Origin: Bacteroidota bacterium
GTDB lineage: Bacteria; Bacteroidota; Bacteroidia; Bacteroidales; JAKIYJ01
Length of the DNA stretch: 15,015 nucleotides
Assembly (NCBI GenBank): GCA_022708585.1
Contig: JAKIYJ010000010.1
Location: 1 to 15,015 of the forward strand
Direction: 5' to 3'
Below the pieces are notes generated by a model. The model was not told the origin of the DNA. It was given only the letters and a program-made list of their open reading frames with translations, and ran no database searches. Of this stretch, positions 1 to 6,840 are shown piece after piece. Every line of letters begins with the position of its first letter. Within the stretch, counting starts at the first letter, position 1. The position numbers and the translations under genes were made by a program.

Positions 1-167
1 ATGTTAAATATGCTGAATCGATAGATGCGGGCTTAATTATAATAATGCGTGAATCCAGATCTTTTCTTTCCTCAATAATATGGGATCCCAATGACAAAGC
101 AGTGTTTTATAATTCAAAAAAAATACCTGCTTTAATTGTAAATCCTAAAAATTATGCTGCTCGTTAG
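1..167 (+). CDS. C-terminal fragment of a probable universal stress protein (UspA family)
   Basis: An open frame enters from the left edge (first full codon at position 3) and stops at TAG 165-167, leaving about 54 residues. The visible text includes YAESIDAGLIIIM, then a Ser-rich stretch, then KKIPALIVNP near the end. This matches the usual end of Bacteroidota universal stress proteins: an 'ADLIVIM' strand, a nucleotide-loop region, and a final 'hSxxPVLxV' strand. Here the typical loop glycines are poorly conserved, so the nucleotide-binding signature is not demonstrable. The assignment rests on strand pattern and position at the end of the domain, not on a catalytic motif. The gene's start is outside the window, and ligA follows on the same strand about 85 bp later. 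No strong terminator is seen between them. Confidence 0.5.
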   Translation, partial: VKYAESIDAGLIIIMRESRSFLSSIIWDPNDKAVFYNSKKIPALIVNPKNYAAR

Positions 168-252
168 TTGTGTAAAATATTAAACAAAAAAATCTTAATT
201 CAGTTATGATTTTTTAATTTTACAAACTTTAAGAGAATTGAATTTTTCAGTA

Positions 253-2301
253 ATGGACAAAGAAACTGCAAAAAAAAGGATAGACGAGCTTATTAAAATA
301 ATTAATTATCACAATTACAGATATTATGTTTTGGCATCACCCGAAATCAGTGATTATGAATTTGATACTCTATTAAGGGAACTTTCGGATCTGGAAAAGC
401 AGTTTCCTGAATATCTCAGAATTGATTCTCCTACTCAAAGAGTTGGTGGAGAGCCGTTGAAAGAATTTAAGACTGTTGTCCATAAATATCCTATGCTTTC
501 ATTACCAAATACATATACAAAAGGCGAAATCAGAGAGTTTGATGAAAGAGTAAAAAAAACAGTTGGTGAAAATGTTGAATATGTATGTGAACTTAAATTT
601 GATGGGGTTGCTATTTCCTTAACATATAAAAATAAAATTTTAGAAAGAGCGGTTACACGTGGAGATGGAGAAAAGGGGGATGATGTAACAGCAAATATAA
701 AAACGATAAGTTCGATTCCCTTGCAAATAGAAGGAGATGATATACCTGAAGAATTTGAAATAAGGGGCGAAATATTTATGCCTCGCAAGGGATTTGAAAG
801 GCTGAATGAAATAAGATTAAGAAATGGGGAGCCTCCTTTTGCCAATCCCCGTAATGCTACCGCCGGAAGTCTGAAATTACTCTCTCCTTCCGAAGTAGCC
901 AAAAGACCTCTGGATTGCTTTTTATATTTTTTGCTTGGCGATAATCTGCCTTTCAATAATCATTATGACAGTTTGATGGCAGCTAAAAAATGGGGGTTTA
1001 AAATTTCAGATTACATTGCTAAATGCAAAAGTATAGATGAAATATTTATGTTTATAGATGAATGGGAGTTTAATCGCAAGCAATTGTATTTTGATATTGA
1101 TGGTATTGTAATAAAAGTTAATTCTTTTAAACAACAGGCAGAGTTAGGATATACGGCAAAAGTACCTAAATGGGCTATTGCATATAAATACCCAACCGAA
1201 AGAGCATCAACAAAATTATTGTCAATAGATTTTCAGGTAGGAAGGACAGGAGCTGTAACACCTGTTGCAAATTTGCAACCTGTGCTTTTAGGAGGTACAA
1301 TAGTAAAACGTGCTTCATTATATAATGATGACATTATCAAAAAACTGGATCTTCGCATTGGTGATACAGTTTATGTAGAAAAGGGGGGCGAAATAATTCC
1401 CAAAATCACTGGTTATGACTCACAGCAAAGACCTGCTGATGCTAAACCGTTTGAATTTATTGAATATTGCCCGGAATGTGGTACAAAACTTATACGTTCC
1501 GAAGGAGAAGCAGCCTTTTATTGCCCTAATAATCTTTATTGCCCTCCACAAATAAAAGCAGGAATTGAGCATTTTACTAGTCGCAAGGCAATGGATATAC
1601 AAAGTCTTGGTGAAAATAAAATTGCTGTGCTTCTTGTAAATGGTATCATTAAAGATGTTGCCGACCTGTATGATTTAAAACCATCAGATTTGCTTGGTAT
1701 TGAAATTAAATATCACGATGATAACGGCAAAATTAGAACTGTAAAATTTAGAGAAAAAACAGTTGAAAATATATTGCAAGGCATTGAAAATTCTAAAAAA
1801 GTACCTTTTGAAAGAGTATTGTTTGCTTTGGGAATAAGGCACGTTGGAGAAACAACGGCTAAAATCCTTGCCCATAAATTTTTAAATATAGATAATATTA
1901 TTAATGCATCTTTTGACAAATTAAAAAACACAGAAAATATAGGAGAAACTGTTGCTTTAAGTATAAGAGCCTTTTTTGATAATCCAAAAAATATTAATTT
2001 AATAAATAGATTAAAAAACAGTGGGCTGCAATTTGAATATAAAGGTGAAAATGTTGAAAGTTCACAAATATTAAAAGGGAAATCTTTTGTTATCAGCGGT
2101 AATTTTGGCACACCGACCAGAAGAGAAGAAATTAAAAAACTGGTAGTTCAAAACGGAGGTGCATTACAAAATGCAGTATCATCAAAAACCAATTACATAA
2201 TAGCAGGCGAAAATATGGGACCCGAAAAACTCAAAAAAGCTAATGAATTTGGGATTCCTGTAATTGATGAAAAATACTTTTTGCAAATGATTGAAAGTTG
2301 A
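253..2301 (+). CDS. ligA: NAD-dependent DNA ligase LigA
   Basis: Seals nicks in duplex DNA using NAD+ during Okazaki-fragment joining and repair. From the ATG at 253 the protein is 682 residues, a normal LigA length. Domain Ia is visible at the N-terminus (YYVLASPEISDYEFDTLLREL). The adenylation motif KFDG puts the nucleophilic lysine at residue 115, the same number as in E. coli LigA. The OB-fold region follows, then a four-cysteine zinc finger (CPECG followed by YCPNNLYCP), helix-hairpin-helix repeats including the ALGIRHVGE segment, and a C-terminal BRCT domain (GKSFVISG to the end). An in-frame TTG at 238 would add five residues. I prefer the ATG because it gives the canonical N-terminus and lysine number. 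No strong Shine-Dalgarno is visible, as is normal for Bacteroidota. No key residue is missing. Confidence 0.97.
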   Translation: MDKETAKKRIDELIKIINYHNYRYYVLASPEISDYEFDTLLRELSDLEKQFPEYLRIDSPTQRVGGEPLKEFKTVVHKYPMLSLPNTYTKGEIREFDERVKKTVGENVEYVCELKFDGVAISLTYKNKILERAVTRGDGEKGDDVTANIKTISSIPLQIEGDDIPEEFEIRGEIFMPRKGFERLNEIRLRNGEPPFANPRNATAGSLKLLSPSEVAKRPLDCFLYFLLGDNLPFNNHYDSLMAAKKWGFKISDYIAKCKSIDEIFMFIDEWEFNRKQLYFDIDGIVIKVNSFKQQAELGYTAKVPKWAIAYKYPTERASTKLLSIDFQVGRTGAVTPVANLQPVLLGGTIVKRASLYNDDIIKKLDLRIGDTVYVEKGGEIIPKITGYDSQQRPADAKPFEFIEYCPECGTKLIRSEGEAAFYCPNNLYCPPQIKAGIEHFTSRKAMDIQSLGENKIAVLLVNGIIKDVADLYDLKPSDLLGIEIKYHDDNGKIRTVKFREKTVENILQGIENSKKVPFERVLFALGIRHVGETTAKILAHKFLNIDNIINASFDKLKNTENIGETVALSIRAFFDNPKNINLINRLKNSGLQFEYKGENVESSQILKGKSFVISGNFGTPTRREEIKKLVVQNGGALQNAVSSKTNYIIAGENMGPEKLKKANEFGIPVIDEKYFLQMIES

Positions 2302-2324
2302 AAAATGATTGTTATTTAAGATAT

Positions 2325-2460
2325 GAACCCGCTACGAAAAGTCTATAAATCAAATTAAAATTAATTTTATCTATATTTTTAATTAATTTATATATGAAAT
2401 TAATTTATTTATTTTATCAAAAAAATAATTTAAAATAAAAATGACTTTTCGGAGTGGACT
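2325..2460. mobile_element. Family A MITE-like element, copy A1 (degenerate left end)
   Basis: One of three related non-coding copies of about 136 bp in this window (others at 6679-6815 and 9726-9861). The right end ACTTTTCGGAGTGGACT and the inner motif TTATCTATATTTTTAATT match the other copies closely. The left end (GAACCCGCTACGAAAAGT) matches only in its inner half. No convincing target duplication is seen, so this is probably the oldest or most eroded copy. It lies between ligA and cls. There is no coding potential. Confidence 0.75.
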
Positions 2461-2506
2461 TATTTTTCAAAGAAAATTACCAATTTTTTATTACGATTAT
2501 TTATAG

Positions 2507-2514
2507 TAATTTTG
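2507..2514 (+). promoter_or_regulatory. Candidate -7 box for cls
   Basis: TAATTTTG matches the Bacteroidota -7 consensus TAnnTTTG exactly and lies 60 bp before the cls ATG, giving a plausible leader of about 50 nt. No clear TTTG -33 element is seen about 20 bp upstream, and AT-rich DNA yields such matches by chance, so this is tentative. Confidence 0.3.
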
Positions 2515-2573
2515 AAAACGACTGCATATATTATAAAATAATAATTTATATTTAATTATATAGCATAATTATT

Positions 2574-4025
2574 ATGGGATATAACACATTGATAGAGATA
2601 ATTTATACTATTATCCTGATATTAGTGTGTATGCGTATTATTTACGACACACGTAGTCCAAGCAAGACTTTAGCATATATACTGGCAGCTGTTCTTATTC
2701 CCGTATTTGGAATTGTGTTCTATCTTATGTTTGGAATAAATCATCGTAAACATATCTTGTACAGTAAAAAACTAATAGCCGATGAAGAAAAATACAAAGA
2801 TTTTAATATGCTGATTGCTTCAGAAAGTAATAAAATCTTATCTGAGTTTGTTATTAATAACAACAGTATAGCAAGTTTAATAAAATTACTGTTAAATGAA
2901 AATTCGAGTCCGATTACGAAGGGTAATTCAGTTAAAATTTTAATTAACGGTGAAGAAAAATTTCCCGAAGTTATTGAAATCCTTAAAGCAGCAAAACATC
3001 ATATACATCTTGAATATTATATTTATGAAAATGACATTATAGGGAATCTGATTAAGGATATTTTAATTGCCAAAGCAAAGGAGGGAGTGAAGGTAAGATT
3101 TATTTATGATGATTTTGGAAGTAGAAATATAAGAAAAAAACTTGTTAAAGAACTCAGGATGGCTGGAGTTGAAGCATATCCATTTAATCGTGTCAGATTT
3201 CCAAAGTTTGCAAATAGAATGAATTATCGTAATCATAGAAAAATAATAGTTGTTGATGGTAAAATTGCATTTACTGGTGGGATAAATATAAGTGATAAAT
3301 ATATTAATGAAAAGCAATTTAAAAATAAACATTACTGGCGTGACACACATATTCGTATTGATGGTCCTGCTGTTATGATGTTACAACATATTTTTTTGTG
3401 TGATTGGAATTTTAGTTCAAACCAGCAAATTAAAATCGAAAACGAATTGTTTAACGCTACACCATTAGAAAATAAGAATGTAATAATTCAAATAGTTTCC
3501 AGTGGTCCAGATTCTCCCAATTCAAGTATTATGCTGTCATTACTTAAAGCCATAACCATTGCGAGAACAGAAATTCTTATCACTACGCCATATTTTATTC
3601 CTGGCGGTAGCATTATAGATGGATTAAAGTTGGCTTCATTAAGTGGAGTATCAGTTAAAATGCTTGTTCCTGGAATATCTGATTCAAAAATCGTAAATGC
3701 TGCGGCTCATACCTATTACGATGAACTGATACAAAGCGGAATCGAAATATATTTATACAAAAAAGGATTTATTCATGCTAAAACAATGGTTATAGACAAT
3801 TTATTATCTGTAATAGGTTCGGCAAATATGAATCATAGAAGTTTTAATTTTGACTTTGAAGTAAATACAAATATTTACGATGCTGAGATTTCGGAACAAT
3901 TAAGAAATCTTTTTTATCAGGATTTGCAATATGCTGATAAAATTGTTTATGAAGAATGGAAAAACAAACCTGTATGGATAAAGATGCTCGAAAGAATTGC
4001 CCGCCTTTTTTCCCCTGTTTTTTAA
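2574..4025 (+). CDS. cls: Cardiolipin synthase (phospholipase D superfamily)
   Basis: Condenses two phosphatidylglycerol molecules (or PG with a related lipid) into cardiolipin at the inner membrane. The protein is 483 residues, typical for bacterial ClsA-type enzymes. Two N-terminal membrane segments (about residues 5-24 and 34-53) form the PLDc_N region. Two phospholipase D HKD motifs follow. The first is NHRKIIVVDGKIAFTGG, with H221, K223 and D228. The second is FIHAKTMVIDNLLSVIGSAN, with H401, K403 and D408. Each HKD motif is followed by the usual G(S/G)xN segment. All catalytic residues are present. The ATG at 2574 is the first in frame and gives a normal membrane N-terminus. The gene converges on the comB-like gene with a 24-bp gap and no obvious hairpin terminator between them. 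It stands alone behind an AT-rich gap containing element A1. Confidence 0.95.
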   Translation: MGYNTLIEIIYTIILILVCMRIIYDTRSPSKTLAYILAAVLIPVFGIVFYLMFGINHRKHILYSKKLIADEEKYKDFNMLIASESNKILSEFVINNNSIASLIKLLLNENSSPITKGNSVKILINGEEKFPEVIEILKAAKHHIHLEYYIYENDIIGNLIKDILIAKAKEGVKVRFIYDDFGSRNIRKKLVKELRMAGVEAYPFNRVRFPKFANRMNYRNHRKIIVVDGKIAFTGGINISDKYINEKQFKNKHYWRDTHIRIDGPAVMMLQHIFLCDWNFSSNQQIKIENELFNATPLENKNVIIQIVSSGPDSPNSSIMLSLLKAITIARTEILITTPYFIPGGSIIDGLKLASLSGVSVKMLVPGISDSKIVNAAAHTYYDELIQSGIEIYLYKKGFIHAKTMVIDNLLSVIGSANMNHRSFNFDFEVNTNIYDAEISEQLRNLFYQDLQYADKIVYEEWKNKPVWIKMLERIARLFSPVF

Positions 4026-4049
4026 TACTTGACAATCGACCTGCTTTAA

Positions 4050-4799
4050 TTATACATTAATATTAATAATGCGATTATTTTTATATACAGGTACTGCTTT
4101 GACAAGATTAATGCTAAAAGAATAATCTATCACGTCATCAAGTCCAAGTTTTTTTAGTCTGTGCCTGTGTGCACATTTATCAGCAAATGAAATCAAATCA
4201 GGTTTAGCTGCTTTCCATAATTCAATGGCAGCAATGACAGAATCACAAGCAGTAGAAAAATTACCTGAATTTAATAAAGTTTCAGATATTGCTCCTCCAC
4301 AAACAGAATCCTCAAGATTGAAACGATTTTTCCATCCGGAACAAACTATCAATATTTTATCGCACTCATTTTTTTTGTCAAGAAATTCACAAAGGCTGTT
4401 AAGGTTAATAAAAGCGCCAATAAACACATCAGAAGCAAATCTGGAAGTTTTTTGAATTATTTGTGTGCCGTTAGTTGTACTATATACAATTGTTTTATCC
4501 TTAACTTTTTCAGGGGTAAAATTAAATGGGGAGTTTCCAAAATCTGCAAATTTAGCCTTTATTCCATTTCTTTCAGCAGCAACCAGGAAGCCTTTACTTT
4601 TATATTTTTTGGCTTCCATATAAGAAGCAACTGGAATAATTTCTTTAACTCCATTATGAAAAGCGGTACAAATTGCTGTTGTGGCTCTCAGTACATCAAC
4701 AACAACAACAGCGGTTTTAACATTTTTATTTACATAAGGCAATAAAGCAGGTGTAAAGCAAAGTTCTATATTTTTTGTAACTGTATTATCCAATTTCAT
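4050..4799 (-). CDS. comB: ComB family protein (2-phosphosulfolactate phosphatase-like)
   Basis: The 249-residue product belongs to the ComB family. In methanogens ComB dephosphorylates 2-phosphosulfolactate to 3-sulfolactate on the coenzyme M pathway. Family landmarks visible are VVVDVLRATTA (residues 32-42, with D35 and R38), FGNSP near residue 90, STTNGT at 107-112, and CSGWKNRFNLEDSVCGG at 153-169. Bacteroidota do not make coenzyme M, so the substrate here is not known from sequence. A role in sulfonate or sulfonolipid chemistry is only a guess. The start ATG (4799-4797) directly follows the gcvT stop codon with no intervening base (TAAATG), so translation is probably coupled to gcvT and both share one transcript. 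Family membership is secure; the named reaction is not. Confidence 0.85.
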   Translation of the reverse strand: MKLDNTVTKNIELCFTPALLPYVNKNVKTAVVVVDVLRATTAICTAFHNGVKEIIPVASYMEAKKYKSKGFLVAAERNGIKAKFADFGNSPFNFTPEKVKDKTIVYSTTNGTQIIQKTSRFASDVFIGAFINLNSLCEFLDKKNECDKILIVCSGWKNRFNLEDSVCGGAISETLLNSGNFSTACDSVIAAIELWKAAKPDLISFADKCAHRHRLKKLGLDDVIDYSFSINLVKAVPVYKNNRIININV

Positions 4800-5888
4800 T
4801 TACTTTTTATAAAAGGGGAGTTTCACTATTTTAGCAGCAAACAGTTTATCTCTTATTTTAATGTAAATAATAGTGTTTACTTTTGAATATTCAGTTTTAA
4901 CATAACCCATTCCAATAGGTATTTTAAGGCTGGGCGACATAGTGCCAGAAGTCACATTCCCTATACATTCCTGCCTGTCATTATATATTTCATAATGTTG
5001 TCGTGGAATACCTTTATCAATCATTTCAAAACCACATAACTTACGTTTAACACCTTCCTGTTTTTGTTTTAAAAGAAATTCTTTATCAATAAAATTTTTT
5101 TCATCAGTAAATTTGGTGATCCATCCCAATCCTGCTTCAATAGGACTTGAAGTATCATCAATGTCATTGCCATAAAGACAAAAGCCCATTTCAAGACGAA
5201 GGGTATCACGTGCACCTAATCCTATGGGTTTAATACCATATTCTTTACCTGCATCCATAACCGCTTTATAAATATTGACAATATCTTTATTTTCGCAATA
5301 AATTTCACATCCACCTGAACCAGTATAACCTGTAATTGAAAAAATAACATCTTTAACACCAGCAAAATCAATTTTTTGAAAAGTATAATATTCCATATTT
5401 TCTACTGGAACCGAAGTAAGTTTTTGAACTGTTTTTAATGCCAATGGACCTTGAACTGCGATTTGAGATATTTCGTCAGAAGCATTATACAGTACAGCAC
5501 CAAATTTATTCTGTTTGTTAAGCCATTCCATGTCCTTTTCTATATTAGCGGCATTTACTACCAACAAATATGTTTCATTGTCAAAACGATATACCAGCAA
5601 ATCATCAACAATGCCACCCTTACCATTGGGTAAACACGAGTATTGTACTTTGCCATCATATAATTTAGATACATCATTTGAGGTAACCCACTGCAACAAA
5701 TCAAAAGCATAAGGACCTTTAACCCATATATCCCCCATATGAGAAACGTCAAAAACTCCTACTTTCTCTCTAACAGTTTCATGTTCAATATTAACACCCT
5801 CAAATTGCACGGGCATATAATACCCTGCAAAGGGAACCATCCTGGCTCCATAAGATTCATGCAAACTTCTTAATTCTGTATATTTCAT
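4800..5888 (-). CDS. gcvT: Glycine cleavage system T protein (aminomethyltransferase)
   Basis: Transfers the aminomethyl carbon from the lipoylated H protein to tetrahydrofolate, releasing ammonia, in glycine breakdown and one-carbon supply. The 362 residues are the normal length. Visible landmarks are MVPFAGYYMPVQF at residues 17-29, VFDVSHMG at 45-52, and GGIVDDLLVYR at 91-101 with the folate-site aspartate. Further along are TGYTGSGGCEIY at 187-198, GLGARDTLRLEMG at 223-235, and SPIEAGLGW at 248-256. The C-terminal barrel domain has VTSGTMSPSLKIPIGMGYV. The ATG at 5888 gives the standard N-terminus (the MKYTELRSLHESYGA type). The H and P proteins are not in the window, so gcvT is separated from the rest of its system. 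It is the first gene of a two-gene unit with comB. Confidence 0.96.
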   Translation of the reverse strand: MKYTELRSLHESYGARMVPFAGYYMPVQFEGVNIEHETVREKVGVFDVSHMGDIWVKGPYAFDLLQWVTSNDVSKLYDGKVQYSCLPNGKGGIVDDLLVYRFDNETYLLVVNAANIEKDMEWLNKQNKFGAVLYNASDEISQIAVQGPLALKTVQKLTSVPVENMEYYTFQKIDFAGVKDVIFSITGYTGSGGCEIYCENKDIVNIYKAVMDAGKEYGIKPIGLGARDTLRLEMGFCLYGNDIDDTSSPIEAGLGWITKFTDEKNFIDKEFLLKQKQEGVKRKLCGFEMIDKGIPRQHYEIYNDRQECIGNVTSGTMSPSLKIPIGMGYVKTEYSKVNTIIYIKIRDKLFAAKIVKLPFYKK

Positions 5889-6023
5889 AACTTTTAGATT
5901 TTAATAAGATTTCACAATTGCAAAACAATCAAAAAATTAAGTGTTCTATATATATAATAATTACATTCATTGTGATTTATTAATCATAAACAATTTAATT
6001 ACAACAGAAAATATAAAAACCCT

Positions 6024-6031
6024 CAAAAATA
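6024..6031 (-). promoter_or_regulatory. Candidate -7 box for gcvT-comB
   Basis: Read on the - strand this is TATTTTTG, an exact TAnnTTTG match, about 135 bp upstream of the gcvT ATG. It would give a leader of about 130 nt in which I see no recognisable riboswitch. No convincing -33 element is present, so chance is a real alternative. Confidence 0.25.
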
Positions 6032-6149
6032 CATAATATTACTGAAATATGATTAACAGCTAATCGCAAAAAAGTCAAATTTATATTTTCAATGCATTAG
6101 TATTCTGTAAAAAATGGCTCTATTTTAAAATAATGTTGTTAAAAAACCT

Positions 6150-6178
6150 TCTCGTCATCGTTTGTAACGAGGACGAGA
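6150..6178. repeat. Conserved hairpin 1 of family B
   Basis: TCTCGTCATCGTT, a 3-nt loop TGT, then AACGAGGACGAGA: a 13-bp stem with one mismatch. The same hairpin recurs in B2 (about 8013-8041) as AACGAGGATGAGA. The single base change there turns a G-C pair into a possible G-U pair, so the fold would survive in RNA. Confidence 0.7.
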
Positions 6179-6304
6179 GATTGCAAAGTATTTTAAAGGT
6201 TTGTATAAATTTCATTATTGTAAATAGTTAATTTTTTCTAATTAATTTTATCTATATTTTTAATTAATTTATTTATTAAATTTATTATTTTATCAAAAAT
6301 ATAT

Positions 6305-6339
6305 GCACTTTTCTTTGTCTGCCATACAAAGAAAAGTGC
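6305..6339. repeat. Perfect 14-bp hairpin 2 of family B1
   Basis: GCACTTTTCTTTGT and ACAAAGAAAAGTGC are perfect inverted repeats around a 7-nt loop (CTGCCAT). In B2 the corresponding site is interrupted between its two arms by about 140 bp (8179-8318). Confidence 0.8.
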
Positions 6340-6360
6340 GAAAAGAAAAATCACCGCTGT

Positions 6361-6485
6361 GGAAATGATTTGATAAAACTACGCAACCCCCTTTTAGGGT
6401 TTACAAACTCGCTCACTTCGTTCGCTCAAACAGGTAAACCCTTCTTGCCCAACCCTGCTTGCTTGTTTTATAACAAATCATTTCC
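6361..6485. repeat. Nested palindrome, comparatively GC-rich core of B1
   Basis: The outer arms GGAAATGATTTG (6361-6372) and CAAATCATTTCC (6474-6485) are perfect inverted repeats. Inside them, GGGTTTAC (6397-6404) and GTAAACCC (6434-6441) form a second stem around a segment reading CTCGCTCACTTCGTTCGCTC. It is richer in G and C than its surroundings and absent from B2, which diverges just after GGAAATG. It may fold as structured RNA or a DNA cruciform. Confidence 0.7.
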
Positions 6486-6678
6486 AAGGCGGATTTAAAA
6501 ACATTTTATGGCATTTGTGTTATAATAGTTAAATATAATAATATATTAAAAATTTGATAATTATGATTTTAACTGTTTTTATTGCAACATTTTTATTAAA
6601 TAGAGCCAAAAAAATAATCCAAAAAGAAATATTCGATTTGAAATTGATAAACTTTTTTAATTTTACAAAATCAATTAA

Positions 6679-6815
6679 GAGTTCATTCTGAAAAGTCTAT
6701 AAATTAAATTCTAATTAAATTTATCTATATTTTTAATTGATTTGTCTATGAAGTTGATTAATTAATTTTATTAAAAAAATAATTCAAAATGAAAATGACT
6801 TTTCGGAGTGGATTC
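6679..6815. mobile_element. Family A MITE-like element, copy A2, with 6-bp target duplication
   Basis: Ends GAGTTCATTCTGAAAAGT (left) and ACTTTTCGGAGTGGATTC (right) are imperfect 18-bp inverted repeats. The element is flanked by perfect direct repeats AATTAA at 6673-6678 and 6816-6821, as expected of a transposition target duplication. Its right end lies 25 bp before the ATG of the wecB-like gene, so the gene's immediate 5' region is element sequence. There is no coding potential. Confidence 0.85.
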
Positions 6816-6840
6816 AATTAATAGAACTAATAGCAAACAC

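Larger units (their letters stand above)
6115..6608. mobile_element. Family B MITE-like element, copy B1
   Basis: A 494-bp non-coding element with terminal inverted repeats. The left end TGGCTCTATTT... and the right end ...AAATAGAGCCA agree at 21 of 24 positions. It is flanked by A6 on both sides (6109-6114 and 6609-6614), a possible 6-bp target duplication, but low complexity makes that weak. It shares about 250 bp of near-identical sequence with copy B2 (from 7977), in the same orientation. It holds three hairpins, listed separately, and a module shared with family A (about 6237-6313). No open reading frame resembles a transposase, so movement would need an enzyme encoded elsewhere. Confidence 0.8.

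Noticed and set aside
175..225. AAAAAATC...GATTTTTT pairing between the stress-protein gene and ligA as a terminator
   Set aside because: Stem is short and almost entirely A-T, with a long loop; not distinguishable from background in this AT-rich DNA.
435..956. 173-codon - strand open frame opposite ligA
   Set aside because: It is antisense to the conserved adenylation domain of ligA and its translation resembles no protein I recognise.
4225..4745. Two + strand open frames opposite the comB-like gene
   Set aside because: Shadows of a clearly conserved - strand gene; no start context or motifs of their own.
6808..6840. GTG start that would extend the WecB homologue by 11 residues
   Set aside because: The GTG lies within the right terminal repeat of element A2, and the extension (SINRTNSKH) is unlike family N-termini; the ATG at 6841 fits.
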